Source of the DNA: Mucilaginibacter celer
Lineage (GTDB): Bacteria; Bacteroidota; Bacteroidia; Sphingobacteriales; Sphingobacteriaceae
Direction: 5' to 3'
Assembly (NCBI RefSeq): GCF_003576455.2
Contig: NZ_CP032869.1
Location: 434,001-498,000, forward strand
Length of the DNA: 64,000 nt
Of this stretch, positions 1 to 7,902 are shown piece after piece. The notes beneath the pieces are model-generated. The model was not told where the DNA came from. It saw only the letters and a list, made by a program, of their open reading frames with translations, and made no database searches. Every line of letters begins with the position of its first letter. The stretch's first letter is position 1. The position numbers and the translations under genes are program-made.

Positions 1-45
1 GTAGCCGTGAAAGTAGTATCTGCTGATGTAGTAACGAAAAATTGA
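1..45 (+). CDS. C-terminal end of an unidentified upstream protein (partial)
   Basis: Frame 1 is open from the first base and reads VAVKVVSADVVTKN before a TGA at 43-45. The composition is protein-like and the strand matches the mannan operon that follows. Only 14 residues are visible, so no family can be named. It may be the previous gene of the same polysaccharide locus, but an open frame this short could also be chance. Confidence 0.4.
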   Translation, partial: VAVKVVSADVVTKN

Positions 46-85
46 GAATAAAAATAGATTTGTGTTATTTAGATGATATAAAATG

Positions 86-100
86 GTTAAATTAGTATCA
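86..100 (+). promoter_or_regulatory. Candidate operator, copy 1 of a 15-base motif
   Basis: The sequence GTTAAATTAGTATCA lies 31 bases before the AraC-family start codon. Near-identical copies are at 1076-1090 (GTTAAAATAGTATTA, before the symporter) and 11547-11561 (GTTAAAATAGTATCA, before the MFS gene). Copies in front of a regulator and two transporters suggest a binding site for that regulator with autoregulation. This is inference from sequence recurrence only. Confidence 0.4.
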
Positions 101-131
101 TCAATTTGATAACCTTTTATAGTGCTGGATT

Positions 132-1010
132 ATGACTACAAGTAATGTAATGCGGGAGATAACGCCGCTAACACCGAGCGATTGTTTTACCATTTTTTCG
201 AGGGTGAAAAAGAAGTTTGATTTTCCGCTTCATTATCATGATGAGTATGAGCTGAACCTGATTATCAATGCCAAAGGAGCGAAAAGGGTAGTGGGCGGCC
301 ATATCGAGGTAATTGACGAGGTTGAACTTGCGCTGATAGGGCCTAATCTGTATCATGCCTGGTTTACGCATCAATGCCATAGCGAGGAAATTACCGAGGT
401 TACTATCCAGTTTCATAAAGATCTGTTTGACGAAAAATTCTTGAAGCGTAATCAGTTGAGTTTTGTGAAAAGCATGCTGGAGCGCTCGCAGCGGGGTATA
501 GCCTTCTCGGCCGAAACTATTCACGCGCTGAAAGACAGGATTATGCAGTTGGATAAAAAAACAGGGTTTGATTCGGTGCTCGAATTGCTGTCTATCCTGC
601 ACGATCTTTCTATTTCCCGCAATATGAAAATGCTGTCGGATCCAAGCTTTACTAACGAAAAGTTTTACTACAACAGCCGCAGGATAGAGAAGGTATTCGA
701 GCATATGAATATCAATTATAACAAGCAGATAACTCTTGCCGAAGTAGCCAAAATAGCCAATATGCCCGAGGCGTCTTTCAGTAGGTTTATTAAAAAGCGT
801 ACCGGTAAAACCTTTATTGATAGTCTGAACGAGATCAGGCTCGGCCACGCCTCCAGGATGCTGATTGATTCGACAACCACTGTGGCCGAGATCGCCTATA
901 AATGCGGCTTTAATAATATCTCCAATTTCAACCGGATTTTTAAGCGGAAAAAGATGTGTATCCCTAAAGAATTCCGGGAAACTTACACCGGTAACCGGGT
1001 GTTTATTTAG
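132..1010 (+). CDS. AraC-family transcriptional regulator with N-terminal cupin domain
   Basis: This 292-residue protein has a cupin-like sugar-sensing part at about residues 34-90 (HYHDEYELN, then GPNLYHAWF). An AraC/XylS double helix-turn-helix follows at about 190-285 (ITLAEVAKIANMPEASFSRF and TVAEIAYKCGFNNISNFNRIF). The length is normal for the family. The ATG at 132 is preceded by an AT-rich region with a candidate operator. It stands directly upstream of the symporter, GH130, epimerase and GH26 genes on the same strand, so it probably senses a manno-oligosaccharide and controls that operon. The domain call is firm; the ligand is inferred from neighbours. A second AraC protein of the same layout is at 61854-62726. 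Confidence 0.9.
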   Translation: MTTSNVMREITPLTPSDCFTIFSRVKKKFDFPLHYHDEYELNLIINAKGAKRVVGGHIEVIDEVELALIGPNLYHAWFTHQCHSEEITEVTIQFHKDLFDEKFLKRNQLSFVKSMLERSQRGIAFSAETIHALKDRIMQLDKKTGFDSVLELLSILHDLSISRNMKMLSDPSFTNEKFYYNSRRIEKVFEHMNINYNKQITLAEVAKIANMPEASFSRFIKKRTGKTFIDSLNEIRLGHASRMLIDSTTTVAEIAYKCGFNNISNFNRIFKRKKMCIPKEFRETYTGNRVFI

Positions 1011-1075
1011 CCTTGTTGCATCCGGGTTATTGTATGTTAAAAATATATCACCCGGTGCATATTGTTAAAAAGAAT

Positions 1076-1090
1076 GTTAAAATAGTATTA
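1076..1090 (+). promoter_or_regulatory. Candidate operator, copy 2 of the 15-base motif
   Basis: GTTAAAATAGTATTA lies between the AraC gene and the symporter, upstream of a palindromic repeat element that fills the rest of the gap. It differs from the copy at 11547-11561 at one position. It would fit a regulator site for the symporter operon promoter, with the repeat then lying in the transcribed leader. No experiment supports this. Confidence 0.4.
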
Positions 1091-1119
1091 TAAAATTGCC
1101 GATAATAAATTCATTTTTG

Positions 1120-1247
1120 GTCTGAATCAGAATTTTCAGAATTTGAGAATTTTCAGAATAAAAACTGCTCGGCGTAATTCTGTTCAAAACCAATTTTGAT
1201 AACCCTAATTCTGTCAATTCAAAAATTCTGTAAATTCTGATTCAGAC
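1120..1247. repeat. 128-bp palindromic element with 16-bp perfect terminal inverted repeats
   Basis: The left end GTCTGAATCAGAATTT (1120-1135) is matched exactly by its reverse complement at 1232-1247. Related elements with the same ends are at 44030-44309 and 48687-48814. It encodes no protein. Its right end is one base before the ATG of the symporter, so it occupies the whole proximal leader and may affect translation. Multiple copies, TIRs and no ORF suggest a MITE-like or REP-like non-autonomous element. Confidence 0.8.
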
Positions 1248-1248
1248 A

Positions 1249-3081
1249 ATGAAACTACACTTAGTTGATGTTGCCATTATAGTTCTGTACTTGTTAAGCA
1301 CCATTGTTATTGGCCTTTGGTACCGTAAAAAGGCCCGCGAAAACAAGGAAAGCTATATGCTTGGCGGCAAATCATTACCCTGGTACAAACTGGGGCTGAG
1401 TGATGCTTCGGATATGTTTGATATCAGTGGCACCATGTGGATGGTAAGCCTGTGCTTTGTGTATGGGATGAAAAGCATCTGGATCCCCTGGCTTTGGCCG
1501 GTATTTAACCAGGTGTTTTTAATGATGTACCTGTCGCGCTGGCTGCGCAGATCAAACGCCGCTACCGGTGCCGAATGGCTGGGTACGCGTTTTGGCCGTA
1601 TGGGCGCGGGTGTAACAGGTTCAAATATAGTAGTGATAGCCTTTGCACTGTTAAGCTGCTTTGGATATTTGGCCTATGGTTTTATAGGTCTGGGTAAGTT
1701 CATTGAAATTTTTATCCCATGGAATCTGGTAAGCGCTTATGTGCCGTTTAACGTGGCCCCGCAATACGTGCCGCATGTTTATGGTATTGTATTTACGCTG
1801 TTTGCTATGTTTTACTCCATCATAGGTGGTATGCACAGTATCGTTTTAGGCGATATGTTAAAGTACGCCATCATGACGGTGGCCTGTATTTGGATAGGTT
1901 TTATAGCCGCGGCCAGGTTACAGGGCAATCACCTGAATGTTCCTGAAGGTTGGTACAGTCCGTTCTTCGGTAAAAACCTGGGCTTAAGCTGGACGGGAAT
2001 TATCAACGAGGTAAATGATAAGATCAAGGCGGATGGTTATTCGCTGTTCGGTTTGTTTTTTATGATGATGACTTTTAAAGGCGTTTTCGCGGCAGTAGCT
2101 GGTCCGGCACCAAATTATGATATGCAAAAGATCCTCTCTACCCGCTCGCCCGAAGAGGCCAGCAAAATGAGTGGCTTTGTCAATATCATCCTGCTGCCTA
2201 TTCGTTACTCGCTCATTGTGAGTTTAACGATATTGGGCCTGCTGTTTTATCGCCAGATGAATTTGAAAGATGCCAGCGGATCTATCGATTTTGAACGGAT
2301 CCTGCCCTCGGTAATTAATGATTTTTTACCGGTTGGTTTGGTTGGATTGTTACTGGCGGGTTTGTTAGGAGCTTTCATGAGCACCTTTAGCGGCACTATG
2401 AACGCGGCGCAGGCCTACATTGTAAACGATATCTACATCAAATACATCAATCCAAAAGCCTCAACCAAAAAAATAATTACCGCCAATTATTTGGTAGGCG
2501 TATTTGTGGTGGCGGTAGGGGTGATACTGGGTTTTTTTGTAAAAGATGTGAATTCGGTATTGCAATGGATCGTATCGGCCCTGTATGCGGGATATATCAT
2601 CTCGAACGCGTTGAAATGGCATTGGTGGCGCTTTAATGCCAACGGTTTTTTTTACGGCATGCTGGCGGGGATTTTATGCGCCATGGTTTTTTCGGTAGTG
2701 ATCCCGGCGGTAGAACTGATCTATTGGGTACCGGCTTTGTTTGCGGTATCCCTGTTGGGTTCGCTCATCGGCACTTATACTGCTCCGGCTACCGATATGA
2801 AGGTGCTTAAATCCTTTTATACAACGGTACGCCCCTGGGGCTTTTGGGAGCCGGTTAAAAAAGTGGTTATGGAGGCCGATCCTTCATTTGTTCCAAATAA
2901 AAATTTCAAACTGAATATGTTCAATGTGGTAATTGGTACTACGGCGCAATGCTGCCTTACCATATTACCCATGTACCTCATCCTGGCGCAAAAAACATCG
3001 TTAATGGTTACCATAGCCATACTGGCCGTAGCCGTTTTAATACTGAAACGCACCTGGTGGAATAAACTAAACGACTATTGA
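1249..3081 (+). CDS. Sodium:solute symporter (SSS family), probable manno-oligosaccharide importer
   Basis: This 610-residue polytopic inner-membrane protein begins with a hydrophobic segment (VAIIVLYLLSTIVIGLWY). The cytoplasmic stretch YMLGGKSLPWYKLGLSDASDMFDISGT is followed by about a dozen further hydrophobic segments, the typical start of SSS-family Na+/sugar symporters. It is followed after 12 bases by the GH130 gene, so the two are almost certainly co-transcribed. In the Bacteroides fragilis mannan operon a cation symporter sits beside mannanase, epimerase and phosphorylase, and this gene would play the same part by importing mannobiose. Substrate is inferred. The start is unusual because the TIR repeat ends one base before the ATG and no Shine-Dalgarno is visible. 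Confidence 0.88.
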   Translation: MKLHLVDVAIIVLYLLSTIVIGLWYRKKARENKESYMLGGKSLPWYKLGLSDASDMFDISGTMWMVSLCFVYGMKSIWIPWLWPVFNQVFLMMYLSRWLRRSNAATGAEWLGTRFGRMGAGVTGSNIVVIAFALLSCFGYLAYGFIGLGKFIEIFIPWNLVSAYVPFNVAPQYVPHVYGIVFTLFAMFYSIIGGMHSIVLGDMLKYAIMTVACIWIGFIAAARLQGNHLNVPEGWYSPFFGKNLGLSWTGIINEVNDKIKADGYSLFGLFFMMMTFKGVFAAVAGPAPNYDMQKILSTRSPEEASKMSGFVNIILLPIRYSLIVSLTILGLLFYRQMNLKDASGSIDFERILPSVINDFLPVGLVGLLLAGLLGAFMSTFSGTMNAAQAYIVNDIYIKYINPKASTKKIITANYLVGVFVVAVGVILGFFVKDVNSVLQWIVSALYAGYIISNALKWHWWRFNANGFFYGMLAGILCAMVFSVVIPAVELIYWVPALFAVSLLGSLIGTYTAPATDMKVLKSFYTTVRPWGFWEPVKKVVMEADPSFVPNKNFKLNMFNVVIGTTAQCCLTILPMYLILAQKTSLMVTIAILAVAVLILKRTWWNKLNDY

Positions 3082-3093
3082 TAAAATTTATAT

Positions 3094-4284
3094 ATGACGC
3101 AGCAATTTAAGCAACGGTTGGCCCACTTGCAGGCCGAACACGCGCAGGTGATCAACAAGCAAAACGAAGTAGCCGATACGGGTAATGGAGTGTTCAGCCG
3201 TTTTAAATCGCCGGTGCTCACGGCCGCGCATACGCCCCTGGCCTGGCGGTACGATTTGGATGAGCAGCGCAACCCCTATTTAATGGAGCGCTTTGGCATC
3301 AACGCCGTTTTTAATGCCGGAGCGATAAAATATAACGGTAAATACCTGATGATAGCCCGCGTTGAAGGTGCCGACCGTAAATCGTTTTTCGCCGTAGCCG
3401 AAAGTGCGGATGGTATCAACGGCTTCAAATTCTGGGATTATCCGGTAGAACTCCCCGAAACCGACGAGCCGGATACCAATGTTTACGATATGCGCCTCAC
3501 CCAACACGAAGACGGCTGGATATACGGCTTATTCTGCACCGAACGCCGTGACCCGGAAGCTCCACCGCACGATCAATCTATGGCGATAGCGGCCTGTGGC
3601 ATAGCCCGCACCAAAGACCTGGTAAAATGGGAGCGCCTGCCCGATCTGAAAACAAACTCGCCGCAACAGCGCAACGTGGTTTTGCATCCCGAGTTTGTGG
3701 ATGGTAAATACGCGCTGTACACCCGTCCGCAGGATGGTTTTATCAGCGCGGGTACCGGAGGCGGGATCGGTTTTGGCTTGTGCGATAGCATGGAGAATGC
3801 CGTTCTGGATACGGAAACCATCATCCATAATAAAAATTACCATACCGTTTACGAAGCCAAAAACGGACAAGGGCCTGCACCCATAAAAACCGAAAAAGGC
3901 TGGCTACACCTGGCGCATGGTGTACGTAACACTGCCGCTGGTCTACGTTACGTACTGTATATGTTCATGACCGATCTGGATGATTTAACCAAAGTACTTT
4001 ACCAACCAGCAGGTTATTTCCTTGCACCAGAGGGGGAAGAACGCGTAGGGGATGTATCAAACGTAGTATTCTGCAATGGCTGGATAGCTGATGAGGATGG
4101 CTCGGTTTATATTTATTATGCCTCGTCAGATACCCGTATGCATGTAGCAACTACTACGGTTGATAAACTGGTAGATTATGTGATGCATACGCCCGCGGAT
4201 GGTTTCCGTTCAGTATCATCGGTTGAGGTAGTTTATAATATTATTGATAAAAATAAAGATTCGGGCAAGTTGCAGGAGGCGTAA
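3094..4284 (+). CDS. GH130 glycoside phosphorylase, probable 4-O-beta-D-mannosyl-D-glucose phosphorylase
   Basis: The 396 residues match the length of the B. fragilis mannosylglucose phosphorylase. The five-bladed GH130 fold is indicated by FNAGAIKYNGKYLMIARVEG (about 73-92), the general-acid region NVYDMRLTQ with the likely catalytic Asp at 132, and LHPEFVDGKYALYTRPQ. GH130 enzymes split mannosyl-glucose with phosphate to give alpha-mannose 1-phosphate and glucose in the cytoplasm. There is no signal peptide, which agrees with that location. The epimerase that makes its substrate is the next gene. Related GH130 members act on mannooligosaccharides directly, so the exact acceptor is less certain than the family. 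Confidence 0.9.
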   Translation: MTQQFKQRLAHLQAEHAQVINKQNEVADTGNGVFSRFKSPVLTAAHTPLAWRYDLDEQRNPYLMERFGINAVFNAGAIKYNGKYLMIARVEGADRKSFFAVAESADGINGFKFWDYPVELPETDEPDTNVYDMRLTQHEDGWIYGLFCTERRDPEAPPHDQSMAIAACGIARTKDLVKWERLPDLKTNSPQQRNVVLHPEFVDGKYALYTRPQDGFISAGTGGGIGFGLCDSMENAVLDTETIIHNKNYHTVYEAKNGQGPAPIKTEKGWLHLAHGVRNTAAGLRYVLYMFMTDLDDLTKVLYQPAGYFLAPEGEERVGDVSNVVFCNGWIADEDGSVYIYYASSDTRMHVATTTVDKLVDYVMHTPADGFRSVSSVEVVYNIIDKNKDSGKLQEA

Positions 4285-4300
4285 GGGAACATACTTAAAA

Positions 4301-4437
4301 GGGCTGGTTCGCGCGATTCCCCTCTTGAGAGGGGAGGAGGGGTGTGTTATCAAGTAGGTAGTAAATGGCGTAGAAACACACCCCTGCTCTCACTCGTTGC
4401 CACCGCGCCCCCTCTCAAGAGGGGAACTGAACAGCCC
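4301..4437. repeat. 137-bp imperfect inverted-repeat element
   Basis: The left arm begins GGGCTGGTTC and contains CCCCTCTTGAGAGGGG and GGGGTGTGTT. The right arm has AACACACCCC and CCCCTCTCAAGAGGGG and ends CAGCCC. It opens the 380-base gap between the GH130 and epimerase genes. It has no ORF, and the purine/pyrimidine-rich arms resemble dispersed intergenic repeats of this group of bacteria. It might attenuate or process the mannan operon transcript. Confidence 0.65.
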
Positions 4438-4444
4438 TCCGCAA

Positions 4445-4560
4445 GTTCAAGCGTCCACGCTTGAACTACAGCTAAGGTAAGCGTCCACACTTACGTTGCA
4501 GCCGGGTTTACGCGAGCGTGGACGCTCGCACTCGTTAAGGTTCAAGCGTGGACGCTTAAA
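4445..4560. repeat. Array of four related short palindromes
   Basis: Four palindromes built on AAGCGT-CC/GG-ACGCTT lie at 4445-4466 (10-bp perfect arms), 4477-4494 (one mismatch), 4512-4529 (8-bp perfect arms) and 4541-4560. The first two have CC at the centre and the last two GG, so the whole array is itself inverted. The remaining 100 bases to the epimerase ATG at 4665 are AT-rich and include the hairpin-like CCCCTTCAAAAAGGAGGGG at about 4621-4639. Confidence 0.7.
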
Positions 4561-4664
4561 CCTGCGGTATAATAACATAAAAATATACATCTTTTAGCGC
4601 TGAAAATATCCGGCGTTATTCCCCTTCAAAAAGGAGGGGCAGGAAATTATTTTGCCAAAAAACT

Positions 4665-5909
4665 ATGACTAACAATACATTCAATCAACCACAAAACATA
4701 AAAAAACAGCAGCTTGATGTCTTAACAACTCTTCAATCCGAACTAAATGATGAGTTGAATAACATCCTCAGCTATTGGATCAATAACGCAGTTGATGATG
4801 TTAACGGCGGTTTTTGGGGCAAAATAGATAATGATAACGTAATTACCGCCGATGCCCCCAAAGGCTCGGTGTTGAATGCCCGGATTCTTTGGAGCTTTTC
4901 GGCAGCATATAATCAAAACCCGGATGAGGTTTATCTGCAGATGGCTAATCGCGCTTATGATTACATCCAAACCTATTTTGTGGATGATGAATTTGGAGGT
5001 GTATACTGGTCGGTTGATTATAGGGGGCAAAAGCAGGATACCAAAAAACAGGTTTACGCGAATGCGTTTGTTATTTATGCCCTGAGCAAATACTTCATAG
5101 CATCGGGAAAGGAAAGCGCCAAAACCGAAGCTGTTGAGTTGTATAAATTATTAGTTGATAAAAGCTATGATATAGATAAAACCGGCTACTTCGAGGCCTT
5201 TACCCGCGATTGGCAACCCATAGATGATCTTCGCCTAAGCGCCAAAGATGCCAATGAAAAAAAGACAATGAACACCCACTTGCACGTGTTGGAGGGGTAT
5301 TCGAATCTGTACCGCATTTGGCCGGATGAAAGTTTGAAAAAACAAATTGAAACGATCATTAATAACTTCTTCGATCATTTTATTGATGCGGTCAACCATC
5401 ACCTCGTGTTGTTTTTTGAGGAGGATTGGACCCGAAAATCAGATATGGTATCCTTTGGGCATGATATTGAAGCAACCTGGCTTTTATTGGAAGCAGCAGA
5501 GGTTATCGGCAACCACGAATTGATATTGAAAGCAAGAGAGGTTTGCATCGCGATAGCAGAAGTAACAATAAAGGGTTTGGATACCGACGGCGGCTTATGG
5601 TATGAGTATGAGCCGGAAGCCGATCATCTCATCAAAGAAAAACACTGGTGGGTACAGGCCGAAGCCATGGTAGGTTTTTATAACGCCTGGCAGGTAAGCG
5701 GCGATAAAAAATACCTCGAATTGGCCGTAGCCAACTGGGCCTTTATAAAAAATAAAATACTGGATAAACAAAACGGCGAGTGGTTTTGGGGGATCAAAGC
5801 CGATGGCAGCATTATGCCCGGCGAAGACAAAGCCGGCCTTTGGAAATGCCCATACCACAACAGCCGCGCCTGTTTGGAAATTATTAAACGGATAAACGTA
5901 TCAAAATGA
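4665..5909 (+). CDS. Cellobiose/mannobiose 2-epimerase (N-acylglucosamine 2-epimerase superfamily)
   Basis: This 414-residue cytoplasmic (alpha/alpha)6-barrel protein carries the family motifs in order: NARILWSFSAAYN (71-83), KKQVYANAFVIYALSKY (127-143), NTHLHVLEGY with His205, FGHDIEATWLL with His266, KHWWVQAEAM with His327, and CPYHNSR with His398. These histidines correspond to the catalytic set of cellobiose 2-epimerases. In the mannan route it turns beta-1,4-mannobiose into mannosyl-glucose for GH130. The context (GH130 upstream, GH26 downstream) supports that substrate. It is preceded by 380 bases of repeats, so it may have its own promoter or an mRNA processing site. Its stop overlaps the next start by four bases (ATGA), a sign of translational coupling. 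Confidence 0.9.
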   Translation: MTNNTFNQPQNIKKQQLDVLTTLQSELNDELNNILSYWINNAVDDVNGGFWGKIDNDNVITADAPKGSVLNARILWSFSAAYNQNPDEVYLQMANRAYDYIQTYFVDDEFGGVYWSVDYRGQKQDTKKQVYANAFVIYALSKYFIASGKESAKTEAVELYKLLVDKSYDIDKTGYFEAFTRDWQPIDDLRLSAKDANEKKTMNTHLHVLEGYSNLYRIWPDESLKKQIETIINNFFDHFIDAVNHHLVLFFEEDWTRKSDMVSFGHDIEATWLLLEAAEVIGNHELILKAREVCIAIAEVTIKGLDTDGGLWYEYEPEADHLIKEKHWWVQAEAMVGFYNAWQVSGDKKYLELAVANWAFIKNKILDKQNGEWFWGIKADGSIMPGEDKAGLWKCPYHNSRACLEIIKRINVSK

Positions 5910-7663
5910 AAAATACTAAAATTGTGCTGATGGCTTCGTTAGTAGCCTTTGCTGTACTGTTAAGTTGTAAAAAAGGAAGCAAACCTAACCCTGATCCAAC
6001 CCTGGTTGTTGATCCCGGAAATGGAGGCTCAACCGGACCAATAACTGCACCAACTGATCCATCCATAGCCGCCTCGCAGGGCTTTTTTCTTGACGATTGG
6101 CAGGGTAAAACTTTCAGCAAACCGGCAACCATCGCGGCCGCAAAACCAACAGCGAGCACATCCATTAATGTTACTGCCGATTTTGCGCAGGTAGTATCCA
6201 AAGTATCCAAATACCTGTTTGGTAATAATATCAACCCTTTTACCGGTCAGTATACAGATGGGGTTACGGTTAACAATATCACTAATCTTTCACCCAATAT
6301 TATCCGCGCACCGGGCGGCAGTTTATCTGATGTTTACTTTTGGGATATGTCCGCCTACGGCAAACCTGCCGACGCGCCCGAGCATCTTTTAAAACCCGAT
6401 GGTACGGTTGATGCCGGGAGCGGCTATTGGAGCGGAAACGTGAATGATAGCTGGAGCTTAAGTTTGAGTAATTACTACAGCCTGCTGCAAAAAACGAATA
6501 CTACAGGTATTATTACCGTAAATTATGCTTACGCCCGATATGGTACCGGTGACAATCCGGTAGCCGCGGCCGCCCATTTGGCCGCGCAATGGGTTAGGTT
6601 TGATAAAGGCCGCACCAAATACTGGGAAGTAGGTAACGAATGTTACGGCAACTGGGAAGCCTGTTACCGCATTGACCAAAGCAAAAATAAAGACGGCCAG
6701 CCTGCCATCATTACCGGCGAGCTATACGGCAAGCATTTTAAAGTGTTTGCCGATTCGATGCGCAAAGCCGCTGCCGATGTAGGGGCGACTATCAAAATAG
6801 GCGCGGTATTGCATGAAAGTGCCGATAATGGCAATCCCACCATTGTTACAGGTTGGAACCCTGGCGTATTAGGCCAGATTGGAGATAAAGCTGATTTTTA
6901 CATCGGGCATAATTACTATACCAACTTTAACGAAAATTCAAACGCCATTACCATACTCAATACTGCTGAAGCATCATCCAAAACAACCATGGATTACCTG
7001 AAAGGCGCACTGCAAACAGCAGGTTCGGCTCAAAAGCCAATTGCCTTAACCGAGTGGAATATTTTTTCATCAGGTTCAAAGCAGCAAATCTCCAATATTG
7101 CAGGTGTACACGCAGTGATGGTTTTGGGCGAACTGATCAAAGATCAATATGGCCAGGCCAGCAGATGGGACTTAGCTAATAGTTGGGATACCAATCATCC
7201 CGGCGATGACCATGGGCTGTTCAGTATTGGGCAAACAGGCCTGGCTGATTTTACGCCCCGCCCTGCGTTTTATTATATGTACTATTTTCAAAAGTATTTT
7301 GGGGATAGGATGATCAGTTCGTCGGTTAGTGGTAGCACGGATGTGGTAAGTTATGCCTCATCCTTTAACTCGGGCGAGGCTGGCGTGGTGCTGGTAAATA
7401 AAAGTACGACCGACCAGGTAGTGAACATCAACTTTAAAAACTATTATACGGGTAGCAACTACTATTATTATACGCTTAAAGGCGGTACAGATAACGGCGA
7501 GTTCTCGGGCAAGGTGTTGGTAAACGGCAGCGGCCCGACAGGCGATTTTGGAGGCCCGGCTAACTATAAAAATATATCGGCAAGCGTAAGCGCAACCAGT
7601 GGAGGTATCAAGGTAAGGGTACCGGCAAGGGGTGTGGTGTTTTTGGTGGCGGATAAAAAATAA
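5906..7663 (+). CDS. Secreted lipoprotein, clan GH-A glycoside hydrolase (arabinofuranosidase/GH39-GH51-like)
   Basis: The 585-residue protein has a lipoprotein signal with lipobox LLSC at Cys21, then a Pro/Gly/Thr-rich linker to about residue 85. The catalytic barrel has IRAPGGSLSDVYFW, a likely acid/base Glu245 in WEVGNE and a likely nucleophile Glu383 in ALTEWN, the paired glutamates of clan GH-A. A C-terminal beta domain (about 460-585) ends in RVPARGVVFLV, as in GH51/GH39 relatives. I cannot assign a numbered family. In this mannan operon it may remove a side chain or cut the backbone at the cell surface. It starts inside the epimerase stop codon. Confidence 0.75.
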   Translation: MKNTKIVLMASLVAFAVLLSCKKGSKPNPDPTLVVDPGNGGSTGPITAPTDPSIAASQGFFLDDWQGKTFSKPATIAAAKPTASTSINVTADFAQVVSKVSKYLFGNNINPFTGQYTDGVTVNNITNLSPNIIRAPGGSLSDVYFWDMSAYGKPADAPEHLLKPDGTVDAGSGYWSGNVNDSWSLSLSNYYSLLQKTNTTGIITVNYAYARYGTGDNPVAAAAHLAAQWVRFDKGRTKYWEVGNECYGNWEACYRIDQSKNKDGQPAIITGELYGKHFKVFADSMRKAAADVGATIKIGAVLHESADNGNPTIVTGWNPGVLGQIGDKADFYIGHNYYTNFNENSNAITILNTAEASSKTTMDYLKGALQTAGSAQKPIALTEWNIFSSGSKQQISNIAGVHAVMVLGELIKDQYGQASRWDLANSWDTNHPGDDHGLFSIGQTGLADFTPRPAFYYMYYFQKYFGDRMISSSVSGSTDVVSYASSFNSGEAGVVLVNKSTTDQVVNINFKNYYTGSNYYYYTLKGGTDNGEFSGKVLVNGSGPTGDFGGPANYKNISASVSATSGGIKVRVPARGVVFLVADKK

Positions 7664-7902
7664 ACCCAAGCTGTATATTGGTTAACTGCTCTGGAGGCTG
7701 CACCAGAGGTGCAAAAGCTTTGTAGCTTGCAGATACAACAATCCTTTACCCCAGAGAGGTAAAACTCCCGCCAATGCTCTGAGGTAAAGAAAGCAAAGAG
7801 AAAACGAAATATTCTGTCCGTGCGTTTATCATATTAACATTATCTTCAAAGCGAAGTATGCGCGGCTTTTGAGCGGGGCGATCAAGAAAGATATTTACCA
7901 TC

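Noticed and set aside
168..848. Antisense open frame of 226 residues
   Set aside because: It lies wholly inside the AraC gene on the opposite strand, with no recognisable motif; the AraC gene has the clear family match.
4445..4560. CRISPR array
   Set aside because: The units are palindromes of 18-22 bases, four only, alternating in orientation, with spacers of uneven size and no cas gene.
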